Source: Pseudomonas sp. HR96 (GTDB lineage: Bacteria > Pseudomonadota > Gammaproteobacteria > Pseudomonadales > Pseudomonadaceae). Taken from it: 64,000 bases of DNA. Made by a program: the position numbers and the translations under genes. The stretch lies in the NCBI RefSeq assembly GCF_034059295.1, contig NZ_CP139141.1:1533001-1597000 (forward strand), given 5' to 3'. The notes under the pieces were generated by a model. The model saw nothing but the letters and a program-made list of their open reading frames with translations. It was not told the DNA's origin and made no database searches. This document shows, in pieces, positions 23,519-34,222 of the stretch; the first letter of the stretch is position 1, and each line of letters starts with the position of its first letter.

Positions 23519-23720
23519 CTTGTGGGTAGTTTGTGCGCCAAACTGGCCATGGGCCCGCAGGCCGCAGTGGCACTGGGCGCGGGGCAGGCAAGAGGTTTTT
23601 TGTCGCGGCCAGGTATTTTTTCGGCGCTGGCACAGGCCCCATTCTGGGGCAGCGCTACCGGTCACAATACCGGTAAAATGTTGCACTTCCATAAAGGCTC
23701 GCAAGCGGAGCAACGCACCG

Positions 23721-24281
23721 ATGGACCTGGACGAGTTGCTGCAGCCGGCCCACCTCGACACGCTGCTGTTGCGTATGTACGGCCCGGCGCTGTGCGCGGA
23801 GCACCATCCGGTGCTGGTCTCCCAGTGGTCAAAGTATTACTTCATGTCTCTGTGGCCCTGCCTGCTGGAAGCTGGGCCGCAACGCTCGGCGGCCTGGGAA
23901 ATGGTGCGGGTGAAGCTCGGCGCCCGTGGCCTGCCCGAGCACATCAGCCTCGCCGAAGCACGCCTCGCCGCATCGCCCGATGAGCTGTATGCCAGTCACC
24001 TGCGGCCGTTGGTTGGCCGTCTGGCGGCCTATGCCAAAGTGCCTGCGGCGGTGTTCTGGAGCAACGCCGGAGACGCGCTGGAGCAGGCGCTGCCGGCCTT
24101 TCCTCAAGCCGCCTGGGCGCGTGCCTTGTTGAGTCCGTCGGCGGGCGTGCGACCGCGCCGCGGTTCGCTGCAGGGCACCGTCCACTACAGCGCCCAAGGC
24201 TGCCGAAAGGTGCGGGCCTGCTGCCTTGCCTGGCAGGTGCCGGGTATCGGCTACTGCGCCCATTGCCCGTTGCAGGATTGA
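23721..24281 (+). CDS. FhuF-like siderophore-iron reductase
   Basis: 186-residue protein with the C-terminal [2Fe-2S] motif of FhuF, CC-x10-C-x2-C (C167, C168, C179, C182), and an N-terminal helical region containing SQWSKYYFMSLWPCLLEAG as in ferric reductases of this family. It probably reduces Fe(III) released from an imported siderophore in the cytoplasm. The ATG at 23721 is preceded by GGAG; the frame runs upstream over the nrdA regulatory region but those codons are not supported. No siderophore gene is adjacent and no clear Fur box was found upstream. It diverges from nrdA. Confidence 0.8.
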   Translation: MDLDELLQPAHLDTLLLRMYGPALCAEHHPVLVSQWSKYYFMSLWPCLLEAGPQRSAAWEMVRVKLGARGLPEHISLAEARLAASPDELYASHLRPLVGRLAAYAKVPAAVFWSNAGDALEQALPAFPQAAWARALLSPSAGVRPRRGSLQGTVHYSAQGCRKVRACCLAWQVPGIGYCAHCPLQD

Positions 24282-24444
24282 CCCCGCCAGGCGCCATCCG
24301 GGCCTTTGCGAATTTTTGACACAGTTTTCACCAATCCCCGCCTCGAAGATTTTTATATTCTCCCCACGCCCAAAAAGTTCCCCCGCAAATTTTCGGGCTT
24401 CCGTCGTGCTGTCATTTTTCTAGCGTAATCACGGCGTTACCAAC

Positions 24445-25149
24445 ATGAAAATCGGGGCATCCACCGTGGGAACTGAAATCAGCATGGCCGTCGCATCCGT
24501 CAAACCCAAGCCGTTCAAACGCTACTTCACCACGTTGACCACCCTGGCGGTGCTGCTGGCTTTGAGCGCATTGATTGCCGGCTTCGTGGTCTGGCCGCTA
24601 TCGCCCACCAATCTGGGCAGGGCCGGCAGCGAGGCGGCCATGCAGTTGCAGCGGCATTGGCAGGCCGGCGACGTGGTGGTGCTGGTGCGCCACGGCGAAC
24701 GCTGCGACCGCTCGGCCAATACCTGCATGGGGCCTCCCGACGGCATCACTCTGGTCGGGCGCGATGCCGCCGCCAACCTGGGTTCGGCGTTCATGTCGAT
24801 GGGCATGGACAAGGCCGAGGTGCTGACCAGCCCCTTGACCCGTACGGCGCAAACCGCCCAGGCGATGTTCAATCAGGCCGGCAGGGAGCAAAACTGGCTG
24901 GTCGATTGCAACGTCGATATGGCGGCAGATATCAAGGCGCACAAGGTCAGCGGTCGCAACCTGGTGCTGGTGACCCACAGTGGCTGCATCGACAAATTTG
25001 AAACCGCCATGGGCTTTCCCCATGCCAAGGATTCCGAGTACACCAGTTCGTTGTTCGTGACACAGGGTGCCGACGGCAAGTTGCAAGTACTGGGTGTGGT
25101 CAACGTGCAGGACTGGCCCAAGGTCATCGCGCTTAATTCGGGATTGTAA
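24445..25149 (+). CDS. Histidine phosphatase, Ais/PmrG-like
   Basis: 234-residue membrane-anchored histidine phosphatase. A transmembrane segment (about 30-50, LAVLLALSALIAGFVVW) anchors it with the catalytic domain outside. The LVRHGERCDRS motif (phosphohistidine H in RHG), TSPLTRTAQTA and VTHSGCID complete the family active site. Its position directly before arn matches Ais/PmrG, which removes core heptose phosphate from lipopolysaccharide and complements Ara4N addition in polymyxin resistance. Start: ATG 24445 has no clear Shine-Dalgarno; the in-frame ATG 24484 is an alternative. It lies about 200 bp upstream of arnB. Confidence 0.82.
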   Translation: MKIGASTVGTEISMAVASVKPKPFKRYFTTLTTLAVLLALSALIAGFVVWPLSPTNLGRAGSEAAMQLQRHWQAGDVVVLVRHGERCDRSANTCMGPPDGITLVGRDAAANLGSAFMSMGMDKAEVLTSPLTRTAQTAQAMFNQAGREQNWLVDCNVDMAADIKAHKVSGRNLVLVTHSGCIDKFETAMGFPHAKDSEYTSSLFVTQGADGKLQVLGVVNVQDWPKVIALNSGL

Positions 25150-25157
25150 CAGGCTGT

Positions 25158-25193
25158 GTTCAGGCGAGTTCAGGTACAACCCTTCCCTATCAA
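25158..25193 (+). promoter_or_regulatory. Candidate PhoP-type direct repeat and -10 for the arn operon
   Basis: GTTCAGG is repeated with a 10-bp period (25158-25164 and 25168-25174), followed 13 bp later by a TATCAA -10 (25188-25193), with no good -35. This is the layout of promoters activated by OmpR-family regulators; GTTCA resembles the PhoP half-site GTTTA. The transcript would have about a 165-nt leader before arnB. Confidence 0.4.
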
Positions 25194-25362
25194 GGCCCAA
25201 TGAAGTATCAACGGCCGCCAGCCAGTTTTGCTGGCAGCGAAGGCCCGGCGAAAACGATGCAAGGTCTTGCTGTAGCTGGCATTTATGGTGATGCCGACTA
25301 GCCTAGAGCAGTACGGCACCCGGTGCCTTTGCCAGAATCGATGTTCGTGCCCAAGGATCGTC

Positions 25363-26511
25363 ATGAGTCAGAATTTTCTTCCCTTTTCGCGCCCCAGCAT
25401 GGGTGACGACGAAGTGGCTGCGGTAGAGCAGGTATTGCGCTCGGGGTGGATCACCACCGGGCCGAAAAACGCCGAGCTGGAGCAGCGCTTCGCCGAACGT
25501 ACCGGGGCCCGGCACGCCGTGGCCTTGAGCTCGGCGACCGGCGCCATGCACGTGACCCTGCTGGCCCTGGGCATCGGCCCTGGCGACGAGGTGATCACGC
25601 CCTCGCAGACCTGGGTGTCCACCGCCAACATGATCTGCCTGCTGGGCGCCTCCCCGGTGTTCGTCGATGTCGATGCCGATACATTGATGAGCGACCTGGC
25701 GAGCATCGAGGCGGCCATTACGCCACGGACCAAGGCCATCATTCCGGTGCACTACGCCGGCGCCGCCTTCGACCTCGACCCGCTGTACGCGCTGGCCGAG
25801 CGCCATGGCATTCGCGTCATCGAAGACGCCGCCCATGCCGCCGGTACCCGCTACAAGGGCCGCGAGATAGGCGCACAGGGCACGGCGATCTTTTCCTTCC
25901 ATGCGATCAAGAACATGACCTGCGCCGAAGGCGCGATGTTCGTCAGCGACGATCAGGCCCTGGCCGATCGGGTGCGCATGCTCAAGTTCCACGGCCTGGG
26001 CGTGGACGCCTACGACCGCATGACCCATGGCCGCAAGCCGCAGGCGATGGTCATCGAGCCGGGCTTCAAGTACAACCTGGCCGACATCAACGCGGCCATT
26101 GCCCTGGTCCAGCTCGAGCGTCTGGATGACATCAATCAGCAGCGCGAGAAACTGGCTCAGGCGTATCTGCAGCGGCTCAAGCGCCTGCCGGTACAGCCGC
26201 TGCAAGTGCCGCAGTACGACCAGCAGCACGCCTGGCACCTGTTCATCCTGCGCATCGACGAGCAGCGCTGCGGCCTGGACCGCGAAGCATTCATGAAGGG
26301 CCTGCAGGAGCAGGGCATCGGTACCGGCATCCATTTCATCGCTACCCACATGCACACCTACTACCGCAAGCATTTCCCGGCGGTGAGCCTGCCGGCCACC
26401 GAATGGAACTCGGCGCGCCTGTGCTCCATCCCCCTGTTTCCCGACATGACCCTCGACGATGTCGAGCGGGTTGCGTCCGCCATTGAACACACCCTGGAAC
26501 ACCGCCCGTGA
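25363..26511 (+). CDS. arnB: UDP-4-amino-4-deoxy-L-arabinose-oxoglutarate aminotransferase
   Basis: 382-residue PLP-dependent aminotransferase that converts UDP-4-keto-pentose to UDP-L-Ara4N with glutamate as donor. DegT/DnrJ/EryC1 fold: SSATGAMH near residue 57, the [10 protein letters not shown] aspartate segment, and the PLP-binding lysine K183 in [16 protein letters not shown] lies 6 nt before the ATG. It is the first gene of a seven-gene arn operon followed by ugd, in which every junction down to arnF overlaps or abuts. Upstream is a candidate PhoP-type promoter. Confidence 0.96.
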   Translation: MSQNFLPFSRPSMGDDEVAAVEQVLRSGWITTGPKNAELEQRFAERTGARHAVALSSATGAMHVTLLALGIGPGDEVITPSQTWVSTANMICLLGASPVFVDVDADTLMSDLASIEAAITPRTKAIIPVHYAGAAFDLDPLYALAERHGIRVIEDAAHAAGTRYKGREIGAQGTAIFSFHAIKNMTCAEGAMFVSDDQALADRVRMLKFHGLGVDAYDRMTHGRKPQAMVIEPGFKYNLADINAAIALVQLERLDDINQQREKLAQAYLQRLKRLPVQPLQVPQYDQQHAWHLFILRIDEQRCGLDREAFMKGLQEQGIGTGIHFIATHMHTYYRKHFPAVSLPATEWNSARLCSIPLFPDMTLDDVERVASAIEHTLEHRP

Positions 26512-27512
26512 GACCTTATCCGATCAACAGCGTGTCCGTCGTCATCCCGGTGTACAACGAGGAGCAGAGCCTGCCCGAGTTGTTGCGTCGCACCGAGGCA
26601 GCCTGCGCGCAGCTGACCACCCCTTATGAAATCCTGCTGGTGGACGACGGCAGCCGCGACGCATCGGCCGATATGCTCGAAGCGGCGGCCGCGCGCCCGG
26701 GCAGCCCGGTGGTGGCGGTCATTCTCAACCGCAACTATGGCCAGCATGCGGCGATCATGGCCGGCTTCGAGCAGAGCACCGGCGACCTGGTGATCACCCT
26801 CGACGCCGACCTGCAGAACCCGCCCGAGGAAATCCCGCGGCTGGTGGCCCAGGCCAGGCTGGGCTATGACGTGGTCGCCACGGTACGCAACAACCGCCAG
26901 GACTCGGCCCTGCGCCGCTGGCCCTCGCGGCTGATCAACAAGGCGGTGCAGCGCTCCACCGGGGTGGCCATGAACGACTACGGCTGCATGCTGCGCGCCT
27001 ATCGCCGCACGGTGGTCGACGCCATGCTGGCCTGCCGCGAGCGCAGCACCTTTATCCCGATTCTGGCCAACAGCTTCGCCCGCCACACCACCGAGATCCT
27101 CGTGGAGCACGCCGAGCGTGAGCACGGTGACTCCAAATACAGCCCGATGCGCCTGGTCAACCTGATGTTCGACCTGGTCACCTGCATGACCACCACGCCG
27201 TTGCGCCTGCTCAGCATCGTCGGCTTCGGCATGGCGTTTCTGGGCATCGTCTTCGCGGTCATTCTGCTGCTGTTGCGCCTGATGTTCGGTGCACCCTGGG
27301 CCGGCAACGGCAGCTTCGTGCTGTTCGCCGTGCTGTTCGTGTTCACCGGCGGCCAGTTCATCGGCATGGGCCTGTTGGGTGAATACCTGGGCCGCATGTA
27401 CAGCGACGTGCGCGCTCGCCCGCGCTTCTTTATCGAAAAAGTGCTGCGCGCCGCGCCAGCACCCCAGGCTTCGGCCGAAGAAACCTCTTCCAGCACTAAG
27501 GTTGTCTCATGA
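26508..27512 (+). CDS. arnC: Undecaprenyl-phosphate 4-deoxy-4-formamido-L-arabinose transferase
   Basis: 334-residue GT2 glycosyltransferase that moves formylated L-Ara4N from UDP to undecaprenyl phosphate on the inner membrane. The N-terminal GT-A domain has [20 protein letters not shown] and the metal-binding [10 protein letters not shown]; two C-terminal transmembrane helices (about 235-260 and 270-295) anchor it. It starts with GTG overlapping the arnB stop by 4 bp, and overlaps arnA by 4 bp (ATGA). Length fits ArnC. Confidence 0.96.
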   Translation: MRPYPINSVSVVIPVYNEEQSLPELLRRTEAACAQLTTPYEILLVDDGSRDASADMLEAAAARPGSPVVAVILNRNYGQHAAIMAGFEQSTGDLVITLDADLQNPPEEIPRLVAQARLGYDVVATVRNNRQDSALRRWPSRLINKAVQRSTGVAMNDYGCMLRAYRRTVVDAMLACRERSTFIPILANSFARHTTEILVEHAEREHGDSKYSPMRLVNLMFDLVTCMTTTPLRLLSIVGFGMAFLGIVFAVILLLLRLMFGAPWAGNGSFVLFAVLFVFTGGQFIGMGLLGEYLGRMYSDVRARPRFFIEKVLRAAPAPQASAEETSSSTKVVS

Positions 27513-29500
27513 CTCAAAAAGCTGTTGTTTTCGCTTATCACGACATCGGTTGCGCCGGTATCCAGGCCCTGCTCGACGCAGGCATCGAGATTGCGGCTGT
27601 GTTCACCCATGCCGATGACCCCAGGGAAAACACCTTCTACGGCTCGGTGGCGCAACTCTGCGCGCGCAAGGGTATCGCCGTGCACGCGCCGGAAGACGCC
27701 AACCACCCGATCTGGATCGAGCGCATCGCCAAGCTCGAGGCTGACTACATCTTCTCGTTCTACTACCGCAACCTGCTGGGTGATGCGCTGCTGGCCAGCG
27801 TCAAGGGCGGCGCCTTCAACCTGCACGGCTCGCTGCTGCCGCGCTACCGTGGTCGCGCCCCGGCCAACTGGGTGCTGGTCAACGGCGAAACCGAGACCGG
27901 CGTGACCCTGCACCGCATGGTCAAGCGCGCTGACGCAGGCGCCATCGTGGCCCAGCAACGCGTGGCCATCGAGCGCTCCGACACCGGCTTGAGCCTGCAC
28001 GCCAAGCTGCGCGACGCCGCTGCCGCGCTGCTCAAGGACACCCTGCCGCGCCTGCTCGCCGGGCAAGTCAGCGAAACCGCCCAGGACGAATCCCAGGCCA
28101 GCACCTATGGCCGGCGTACCCCGGCCGATGGCCTGATCCAGTGGAGCCAGCCGGCCGAGCGCCTGTTCAACCTGGTGCGCGCCGTGACCCAACCTTACCC
28201 GGGCGCCTTCTGCCCGGTGGGCGAGCACAAGCTGATCATCTGGGCCGCCGAAGTGGTGCCAGGCAACGAAGGGCAGGAGCCGGGCAAGGTCATCAGCTGC
28301 GACCCGCTGCGCATTGCCTGCGGCCAGGACTCGTTGGTGATCACCGCCGGCCAGCGTGGCGAGAACGGCCTGTACCTGAGCGGCCCGCAGCTGTCGCGCG
28401 AGCTGGGCCTGGTCGAAGGCTCGAAGCTGGCCGGCGCCCAGGCGCGCAGCGCCAAGCGCAAGACCCGGGTGCTGATCCTCGGCGTCAACGGCTTCATCGG
28501 CAACCACCTGTCCGAGCGCCTGCTGCAGGACGAGCAGTTCGAAGTGTTCGGCCTGGACATCGGCTCCGACGCCATCGACCGCCTGCGCAGCCATCCGCGT
28601 TTCCACTTCGTCGAAGGCGACATCAGCATTCACTCCGAATGGATCGAGTATCACATCAAGAAGTGCGACGTGATCCTGCCACTGGTGGCCATTGCCACGC
28701 CGATCGAATACACCCGCAACCCGCTGCGCGTGTTCGAGCTGGACTTCGAAGAAAACCTGAAAATCGTTCGCCACTGCGTCAAGTACAACAAGCGCGTGAT
28801 CTTCCCGTCCACCTCGGAAGTCTACGGCATGTGCTCGGACCCGAGCTTCGACGAAGACACCTCCAACCTGATCGTCGGGCCGATCAACAAGCAGCGCTGG
28901 ATCTACTCGGTGTCCAAGCAGCTGCTGGACCGGGTCATCTACGCCTACGGTCAGAAGGGCCTGCGCTTTACCCTGTTCCGCCCATTCAACTGGATGGGGC
29001 CGCGCCTGGACCGCCTGGACTCGGCACGCATCGGCAGCTCGCGTGCCATCACCCAGCTGATCCTGCACCTGGTGGAAGGCACGCCGATTCGCCTGGTCGA
29101 TGGCGGCGCGCAGAAGCGCTGCTTCACCGACGTGGCCGACGGTATCGAGGCGCTGGCGCGCATCATCGAAAACCGTGACGGCCGCTGCGACGGCGCGATC
29201 ATCAACATCGGCAACCCGGACAACGAAGCGAGCATCCGCCAGTTGGGCGAAGAGCTGCTGCGCCAGTTCGAGGCGCACCCGCTGCGCTCCAACTTCCCGC
29301 CGTTCGCCGGTTTCCGCGAAGTCGAGAGCAAGACCTTCTACGGCGCGGGCTACCAGGATGTCGAACACCGCAAGCCGAGCATCGCCAACGCCCGCAAGCT
29401 GATCGACTGGGCCCCGACCATCGAGCTGGAAGAGACCATCGGCAAGACCCTGGACTTCTTCCTGCGCGAAGCGATGATCGAACTCGCGGAAAAGCGTTGA
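27509..29500 (+). CDS. arnA: Bifunctional UDP-glucuronate decarboxylase / UDP-Ara4N formyltransferase
   Basis: 663-residue two-domain enzyme. The N-terminal formyltransferase domain (1-300) has catalytic N104, H106 ([12 protein letters not shown]) and D142, using 10-formyl-THF to formylate UDP-L-Ara4N. The C-terminal short-chain dehydrogenase domain (315-660) oxidatively decarboxylates UDP-glucuronate, with the NAD motif GVNGFIG (325-331), a catalytic SEVYG and the YSVSK segment (Y-x3-K). Length and domain order match E. coli ArnA. ATGA overlap with arnC; TGATG overlap with arnD. Confidence 0.97.
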   Translation: MTQKAVVFAYHDIGCAGIQALLDAGIEIAAVFTHADDPRENTFYGSVAQLCARKGIAVHAPEDANHPIWIERIAKLEADYIFSFYYRNLLGDALLASVKGGAFNLHGSLLPRYRGRAPANWVLVNGETETGVTLHRMVKRADAGAIVAQQRVAIERSDTGLSLHAKLRDAAAALLKDTLPRLLAGQVSETAQDESQASTYGRRTPADGLIQWSQPAERLFNLVRAVTQPYPGAFCPVGEHKLIIWAAEVVPGNEGQEPGKVISCDPLRIACGQDSLVITAGQRGENGLYLSGPQLSRELGLVEGSKLAGAQARSAKRKTRVLILGVNGFIGNHLSERLLQDEQFEVFGLDIGSDAIDRLRSHPRFHFVEGDISIHSEWIEYHIKKCDVILPLVAIATPIEYTRNPLRVFELDFEENLKIVRHCVKYNKRVIFPSTSEVYGMCSDPSFDEDTSNLIVGPINKQRWIYSVSKQLLDRVIYAYGQKGLRFTLFRPFNWMGPRLDRLDSARIGSSRAITQLILHLVEGTPIRLVDGGAQKRCFTDVADGIEALARIIENRDGRCDGAIINIGNPDNEASIRQLGEELLRQFEAHPLRSNFPPFAGFREVESKTFYGAGYQDVEHRKPSIANARKLIDWAPTIELEETIGKTLDFFLREAMIELAEKR

Positions 29501-30384
29501 TGCAAGCGGGACTGCGCATCGATGTGGACACCTACCGAGGCACCCGTGACGGGGTGCCGCGGCTGCTGGAAATACTCGACGAGGCACAGGTCAAGGCCAC
29601 CTTCTTCTTCAGTGTCGGGCCGGACAACATGGGGCGCCACCTGTGGCGCCTGATTCGTCCGCAGTTCCTGTGGAAGATGCTGCGCTCCAACGCGGCCGGG
29701 CTGTACGGCTGGGACATCCTGCTGGCCGGCACCGCTTGGCCGGGCAAGCGCATCGGCCGCGACCTGGGGCACCTGATGCGCCAGGCCCAGGCCGCCGGCC
29801 ACGAGGTCGGCCTGCACGCCTGGGACCACCATGGCTGGCAGGCCAACGCCGGGCGCTGGAGTGATGCCCAGTTGCACGAGCAGATTCGCCTGGGGGTCGA
29901 CACCCTGAGCGACATCCTCGGGCAGCCGGTGACCTGCTCGGCGACTGCCGGCTGGCGCGCCGATGAGCGGGTGGTCCAGGCCAAGGAGGCCTTCGGCTTT
30001 CGCTACAACAGCGATTGCCGCGGCAGCCACAGCTTTCTCCCGCGACTGGCAGACGGCAGCCTTGGCACCCCGCAGATTCCCGCCGACCTGCCGACCTTCG
30101 ATGAAGTGGTCGGCACCCAGGTCATCGCGGCCGATTTCAACAGCTTCATTCTCGACCGCTTCCAAGCGGACAGTCTGAATGTCTACACCATTCATGCCGA
30201 AGTAGAAGGAATACTCATGGCCGACGATTTCCGTCGCCTGCTGGCAGAGGCCCGGCAACGGGACATCCAGTTCAAGCCCCTGGGCGACATGCTGCCGGCG
30301 CAGCTGGACAGCTTGCCGGCCGGGCAGCTGTCGCGCGGTACCCTGCCTGGCCGGGAAGGCTGGCTGGGAGTGCAGCGTCCATGA
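29500..30384 (+). CDS. arnD: 4-deoxy-4-formamido-L-arabinose-phosphoundecaprenol deformylase
   Basis: 294-residue NodB-like polysaccharide deacetylase that removes the formyl group from undecaprenyl-P-Ara4FN, making the transfer irreversible. Visible motifs: [10 protein letters not shown] (catalytic Asp pair), [25 protein letters not shown] (metal-binding His) and a C-terminal TIHAEVEG. The ATG at 29500 shares one base with the arnA stop; a TTG two codons' distance upstream is less likely. It overlaps arnT by 4 bp. Confidence 0.95.
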   Translation: MQAGLRIDVDTYRGTRDGVPRLLEILDEAQVKATFFFSVGPDNMGRHLWRLIRPQFLWKMLRSNAAGLYGWDILLAGTAWPGKRIGRDLGHLMRQAQAAGHEVGLHAWDHHGWQANAGRWSDAQLHEQIRLGVDTLSDILGQPVTCSATAGWRADERVVQAKEAFGFRYNSDCRGSHSFLPRLADGSLGTPQIPADLPTFDEVVGTQVIAADFNSFILDRFQADSLNVYTIHAEVEGILMADDFRRLLAEARQRDIQFKPLGDMLPAQLDSLPAGQLSRGTLPGREGWLGVQRP

Positions 30385-32048
30385 CCGCGCCAACAACGTT
30401 CAACACCCGCCATGCCTTGCTGCTGCTGGGCCTGGCCTTTGTGCTGTTCTACCTGGGGCCCCTGGCCAGTCATGGCCTGTGGATACCGGACGAAACCCGC
30501 TATGCCCAGATCAGCCAGGAAATGCTCCTGAGCGGGCACTGGGCGACCCCGCACTTCATGGGCCTGCGCTACTTCGAGAAGCCGGCCGCCGGCTACTGGA
30601 TGATCGCGATCGGCCAGGCGGTGTTCGGCCAGAACCTGTTCGGCGTGCGCATCGCCTCGGCCATCGCCCTGGGCCTCAGCGTGGTGCTGGCCTGGGCGAT
30701 TGCCGGGCGCATGTGGCAGGACCGCCGCGTGCAGCTGGCCGCGGCCGTGGTGTACGGCAGCCTGTCGCTGATCTGCGCCGGCTCCGGCTACGCCAACCTC
30801 GATCCGCAGTTCACCCTGTGGGTCAACCTGAGCGTGGCCGCCCTGTGGTACGCCGCCGATGCGACCACCACGCGCGCTCGCCTGCTGGCCTGGGTCGGGC
30901 TGGGCCTGGCCTGTGGCATGGGTTTCATGACCAAGGGCTTTCTGGCGTTGCTGCTGCCGGTGCTGGTGGCGCTGCCGTACATGCTCTGGCAACGGCGTTT
31001 CCTCGAGCTGGTGCGCCTGGGCCCGCTGGCGGTACTGGCGGCGGTGCTGGTGTCGCTGCCCTGGGGCCTGACCGTGCACTTTCAGGAAGCGGACTTCTGG
31101 CACTACTTCTTTTGGGACGAGCACATCCGCCGTTTCGCCGGGGACGATGCCCAGCACGCCCAGGCCTGGTACTACTATCTGCCGATCATGCTAATGGCCA
31201 GCCTGCCCTGGGTGGCGTTGCTGCCGGTGACCCTGGTGCAGGCCTGGCAGACCCGCCTGCAGCCGCAGGTGGGCTTTCTGTGGTTGTGGCTGCTGCTGCC
31301 GCTGGTGTTCTTCAGCATTGCCAAGGGCAAGCTGCCGTCCTACATCATGCCGTGCCTGCTGCCCCTGGCGCTGTTGATCGGCCATGCGCTGGCGCAACGG
31401 CTGGCCCAGGGCAGAACCCTGGCGCTGCGCAGCAACGCCTGGTTGAACCTGGCCATGGGCGTGGTCGGCCTGCTGGCGCTGGCCTGGCTGCAGTTGAAAA
31501 AGCCCATCTATCACGATGAGCCCGGCACCCTGGCCCTGCTGGTGGTGGCGTTGCTCGGCTGGAGCCTGGCCAATCTGCTGGCCCTGTGGCGTCCGCTGCG
31601 CTGGTGGATGACGCCGGCGGTGGGCATGGGCATCGCCCTGGCGCTGATTCCTGCAGCGCTGCCGCGCTACGTGGTCGACAACAAGACCCCGGACGCCTTC
31701 ATCGCCCGTCACACCCATGACCTGATGCAGACCAGCGTGCTGCTCAGCAACGAGCTGGGCGCCGCCTCGGCGCTGGCCTGGCACGCCCGGTACCCCATGG
31801 TGACCCTGTACAACACCGGCGGCGAAACCCGTTACGGCTTGCAGTATCCGGATGCGGCGGGGCGCATGGTCACCCTGCAGGAAGTCGGACCCTGGCTGGC
31901 TGAAGCGCGCCGCCATGGCAGCGTCGGTGTAGTGCTGCGCATCAAGGGCGAGGACGAACAAGCCGAGCTGGCCGCTTTGCCCACCGACGCCACCCGCTAC
32001 GAGTCCGGCAGCATCGTGATCCTGATCTACAGCCAGACGGCGTCATGA
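30381..32048 (+). CDS. arnT: Undecaprenyl phosphate-alpha-L-Ara4N transferase
   Basis: 555-residue GT-C (PMT-family) inner-membrane enzyme that transfers L-Ara4N from undecaprenyl phosphate to lipid A phosphates on the periplasmic side, giving polymyxin and cationic peptide resistance. About a dozen hydrophobic helices; the first periplasmic loop carries the family [16 protein letters not shown] and [11 protein letters not shown] segments (metal/acceptor-binding acidic residues). A soluble C-terminal domain follows the last helix (about 430-555). ATGA overlaps with arnD and arnE. Two weaker ArnT-like relatives lie downstream of ugd on the other strand. Confidence 0.96.
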   Translation: MTAPTTFNTRHALLLLGLAFVLFYLGPLASHGLWIPDETRYAQISQEMLLSGHWATPHFMGLRYFEKPAAGYWMIAIGQAVFGQNLFGVRIASAIALGLSVVLAWAIAGRMWQDRRVQLAAAVVYGSLSLICAGSGYANLDPQFTLWVNLSVAALWYAADATTTRARLLAWVGLGLACGMGFMTKGFLALLLPVLVALPYMLWQRRFLELVRLGPLAVLAAVLVSLPWGLTVHFQEADFWHYFFWDEHIRRFAGDDAQHAQAWYYYLPIMLMASLPWVALLPVTLVQAWQTRLQPQVGFLWLWLLLPLVFFSIAKGKLPSYIMPCLLPLALLIGHALAQRLAQGRTLALRSNAWLNLAMGVVGLLALAWLQLKKPIYHDEPGTLALLVVALLGWSLANLLALWRPLRWWMTPAVGMGIALALIPAALPRYVVDNKTPDAFIARHTHDLMQTSVLLSNELGAASALAWHARYPMVTLYNTGGETRYGLQYPDAAGRMVTLQEVGPWLAEARRHGSVGVVLRIKGEDEQAELAALPTDATRYESGSIVILIYSQTAS

Positions 32049-32386
32049 TCCTGTTGCTGCTGGCAGCCTGTGCTCTCACATGCGTGGGGCAGATTGCCCA
32101 GAAACTGGCGGTGGAGAGCTGGAGAGGGCAGGTCTCGAGCGCCCTGGGCAAGCTGGCCACGCCCTGGCTGTGGCTGGCCCTGGCCTGCCTTGGCCTGGGC
32201 CTGCTGCTGTGGTTGCTGGTGCTGCAACACCTGGAGGTGGGCCTGGCCTACCCGATGCTGGGCCTGAATTTCGTGCTGATCACCCTGGTGGCGCGGTTCG
32301 GCTTCAAGGAGGCGGTCGATGCCCGCCACTGGTTCGGCGTGCTCCTGGTGCTGGCCGGCGTGGTGTTGCTGGGGTGGCAGGCGTGA
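32045..32386 (+). CDS. arnE: Ara4N-phosphoundecaprenol flippase subunit ArnE
   Basis: 113-residue four-helix small multidrug resistance-like membrane protein. With ArnF it is thought to flip undecaprenyl-P-Ara4N to the periplasm. The pattern [12 protein letters not shown] at the first helix and [18 protein letters not shown] in the third matches ArnE. Overlaps arnT (ATGA) and arnF (GTGA). Confidence 0.92.
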   Translation: MILLLLAACALTCVGQIAQKLAVESWRGQVSSALGKLATPWLWLALACLGLGLLLWLLVLQHLEVGLAYPMLGLNFVLITLVARFGFKEAVDARHWFGVLLVLAGVVLLGWQA

Positions 32387-32784
32387 GCCGCGCCATGGGC
32401 CTGAGCCTGGCCATGGGCAGCGTGGTGCTGGTCAGCGCTGCGCAGTTGGGCATGCGCTGGAGCATGAGCCGCTTGCCGGCGCCGTTGCAGTGGTGGCCGG
32501 CGCTGGCCGACGGCCGCCTGGCGCTGGCGGCGGTCGGCGTGGTGCTGGCATCGATCCTTGCCTATGCCCTGTCGATGCTGTGCTGGCTGGGGGCGCTGCG
32601 CGACCTGCCGCTGGGGCGGGCTTATTCGCTGCTGAGCATGAGTTACGCCCTGGTGTATGTGTTGGCAGCTTGCCTGCCGACGTTCAATGAGCATTTTTCC
32701 TTGGTCCGCACGCTGGGGGTGACCCTGGTCATCCTCGGGGTGCTGACCATCAATTCGCGACGACCCACTCGGGTCGAGCCGTAG
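32383..32784 (+). CDS. arnF: Ara4N-phosphoundecaprenol flippase subunit ArnF
   Basis: 133-residue four-helix partner of ArnE ([19 protein letters not shown], then [18 protein letters not shown]). GTG start overlaps the arnE stop by 4 bp; ATG 12 bases on is an alternative. Nine bases separate its stop from the ugd start, closing the arn operon into ugd. Confidence 0.9.
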   Translation: MSRAMGLSLAMGSVVLVSAAQLGMRWSMSRLPAPLQWWPALADGRLALAAVGVVLASILAYALSMLCWLGALRDLPLGRAYSLLSMSYALVYVLAACLPTFNEHFSLVRTLGVTLVILGVLTINSRRPTRVEP

Positions 32785-32793
32785 GACCCGCGT

Positions 32794-34161
32794 ATGAAAA
32801 TCAGTGTGATCGGTAGTGGCTATGTTGGCCTGGTGCAGGCTGTGGTGCTGTCTGAAGTGGGTCACGACGTGATCTGCATGGACATCGACGAGCAGAAGGT
32901 CAAGCAGCTCGAGCAAGGCCATGTGACCATCTTCGAGCCGGGCCTGGCCAACCTCGTGCGCGAAAGCCTGGCCAGCGGCCGGCTGCATTTTTGCAGCGAC
33001 GAGAAACGCGCCATCGAACACGCCGAGGTCCTGTTCATCGCGGTGGGCACGCCCTCCACCGGTGACGGCTCGGCAGACCTGGGCGCGGTGTTCGCAGTGG
33101 GTGACGCGATTGCCCGGCACCGCCAGAGCAAGCTGATCGTGGTGGAGAAATCCACCGTGCCGGTGGGCACTGGCGACGCCCTGCGCGAGCATATCGACGG
33201 GCAACTGGCCAAGGCCGGCCGCCAGCTCGAATTCGAGATCGTCTCCAACCCGGAATTTCTCAAGGAAGGCTCGGCGGTCAACGATTGCCGACGCCCGGAC
33301 CGCATCGTCATCGGTTGCGCCAGCGACGAAGTGCGCCAGGTGATGCGCGACCTCTATGCACCGTTCAACCGCAACCACGACCGCATCATGTTCATGGACC
33401 TGCGCAGCGCCGAGCTGACCAAGTATGCGGCCAACTGCATGCTGGCGACGAAGATCAGCTTCATCAACCAGATCGCCGAGCTGGCCGAACACCTGGGCGC
33501 CGACATCGAGTCGGTGCGCCTGGGCATCGGCGCCGACTCACGCATCGGCTACGATTTCATCTACGCCGGCTGTGGCTATGGCGGCTCATGCTTTCCCAAG
33601 GACATGCGCGCGCTGATCCAGAGCGCCGAGGGCGCCAACTGCAACAATGACCTGCTCAAGGCGGTGGAAGCGATCAACGAGCGGCAGAAGCACAAGCTGT
33701 TCGACCGGGTGAACGCCTACTTCAAGGGTGACCTCAAGGGCCGCACCTTCGCCCTCTGGGGCCTGGCATTCAAACCCAACACCGACGACATGCGCGATGC
33801 GCCGAGCCGCGTGCTGATGGAAGCCCTGTGGGCGGCCGGCGCCCAGGTGCGGGCCTTCGACCCCGAGGCCATGCAGCAGACCCAGACGCTGTACGGCGAG
33901 AATCCGGACCTGGTGCTGATGGGCACGCCGGAATCCACCCTGCTGGGCGCCGATGCGTTGATCGTCTGCACCGAGTGGCAGCAGTTCAAGGCGCCGGATT
34001 TCGAGCTGATTCACAAGCGCCTCAAGCAGCCGGTGATCTTCGATGGCCGCAACCTGTACGACGTCGAGCGCCTCAAGCAGCTGGGCTTCGAGTACTTCCC
34101 GATTGGCCGGGGCGAGTCGTGCAGCCTGCCGATTCCGGACCGCAAGTGGTCGGCGGCCTGA
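32794..34161 (+). CDS. ugd: UDP-glucose 6-dehydrogenase
   Basis: 455-residue NAD-dependent enzyme that oxidises UDP-glucose twice to UDP-glucuronate, the starting substrate of ArnA. N-terminal Rossmann motif GSGYVGL (8-14), the central helix with EKSTVPVGTG and NPEFLKEGSAV, catalytic C266 in GYGGSCFPKD, and a C-terminal UDP-binding domain (LWGLAFKPNTDDMRDAPS). It is last in the arn transcript, 9 bp after arnF, with a strong terminator behind it. Supplying its own UDP-glucuronate makes the cluster self-contained. Confidence 0.96.
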   Translation: MKISVIGSGYVGLVQAVVLSEVGHDVICMDIDEQKVKQLEQGHVTIFEPGLANLVRESLASGRLHFCSDEKRAIEHAEVLFIAVGTPSTGDGSADLGAVFAVGDAIARHRQSKLIVVEKSTVPVGTGDALREHIDGQLAKAGRQLEFEIVSNPEFLKEGSAVNDCRRPDRIVIGCASDEVRQVMRDLYAPFNRNHDRIMFMDLRSAELTKYAANCMLATKISFINQIAELAEHLGADIESVRLGIGADSRIGYDFIYAGCGYGGSCFPKDMRALIQSAEGANCNNDLLKAVEAINERQKHKLFDRVNAYFKGDLKGRTFALWGLAFKPNTDDMRDAPSRVLMEALWAAGAQVRAFDPEAMQQTQTLYGENPDLVLMGTPESTLLGADALIVCTEWQQFKAPDFELIHKRLKQPVIFDGRNLYDVERLKQLGFEYFPIGRGESCSLPIPDRKWSAA

Positions 34162-34180
34162 TTCCAGCCAGGTCACAGGA

Positions 34181-34205
34181 AAGGCGCCCCAGGGCGCCTT
34201 TTTTT
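34181..34205 (+). terminator. Rho-independent terminator of the arn-ugd operon
   Basis: AAGGCGCC-CCAG-GGCGCCTT stem-loop followed by TTTTT, 20 bp after the ugd stop. It also faces the end of the convergent gene at 34223. Confidence 0.92.
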
Positions 34206-34222
34206 GTGCAAATCAAGCCGGC

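Larger units (their letters stand above)
23051..23720. other. Divergent regulatory region nrdA / fhuF-like gene
   Basis: 670 bp with no supported gene. It holds a palindrome near the nrdA start, two NrdR boxes and a DnaA box. The leader from the NrdR boxes to the nrdA ATG is close to 400 nt. Confidence 0.6.

Noticed and set aside
25208..25240. GCCAGC/GCTGGC hairpin upstream of arnB as an attenuator
   Set aside because: A short stem with overlapping register and no U-tract; not enough to call a regulatory structure.
26999..29587. An 862-codon open frame on the minus strand opposite arnC-arnA
   Set aside because: Same antisense-shadow effect; arnA and arnC are certain on the plus strand and the antisense product has no family features.
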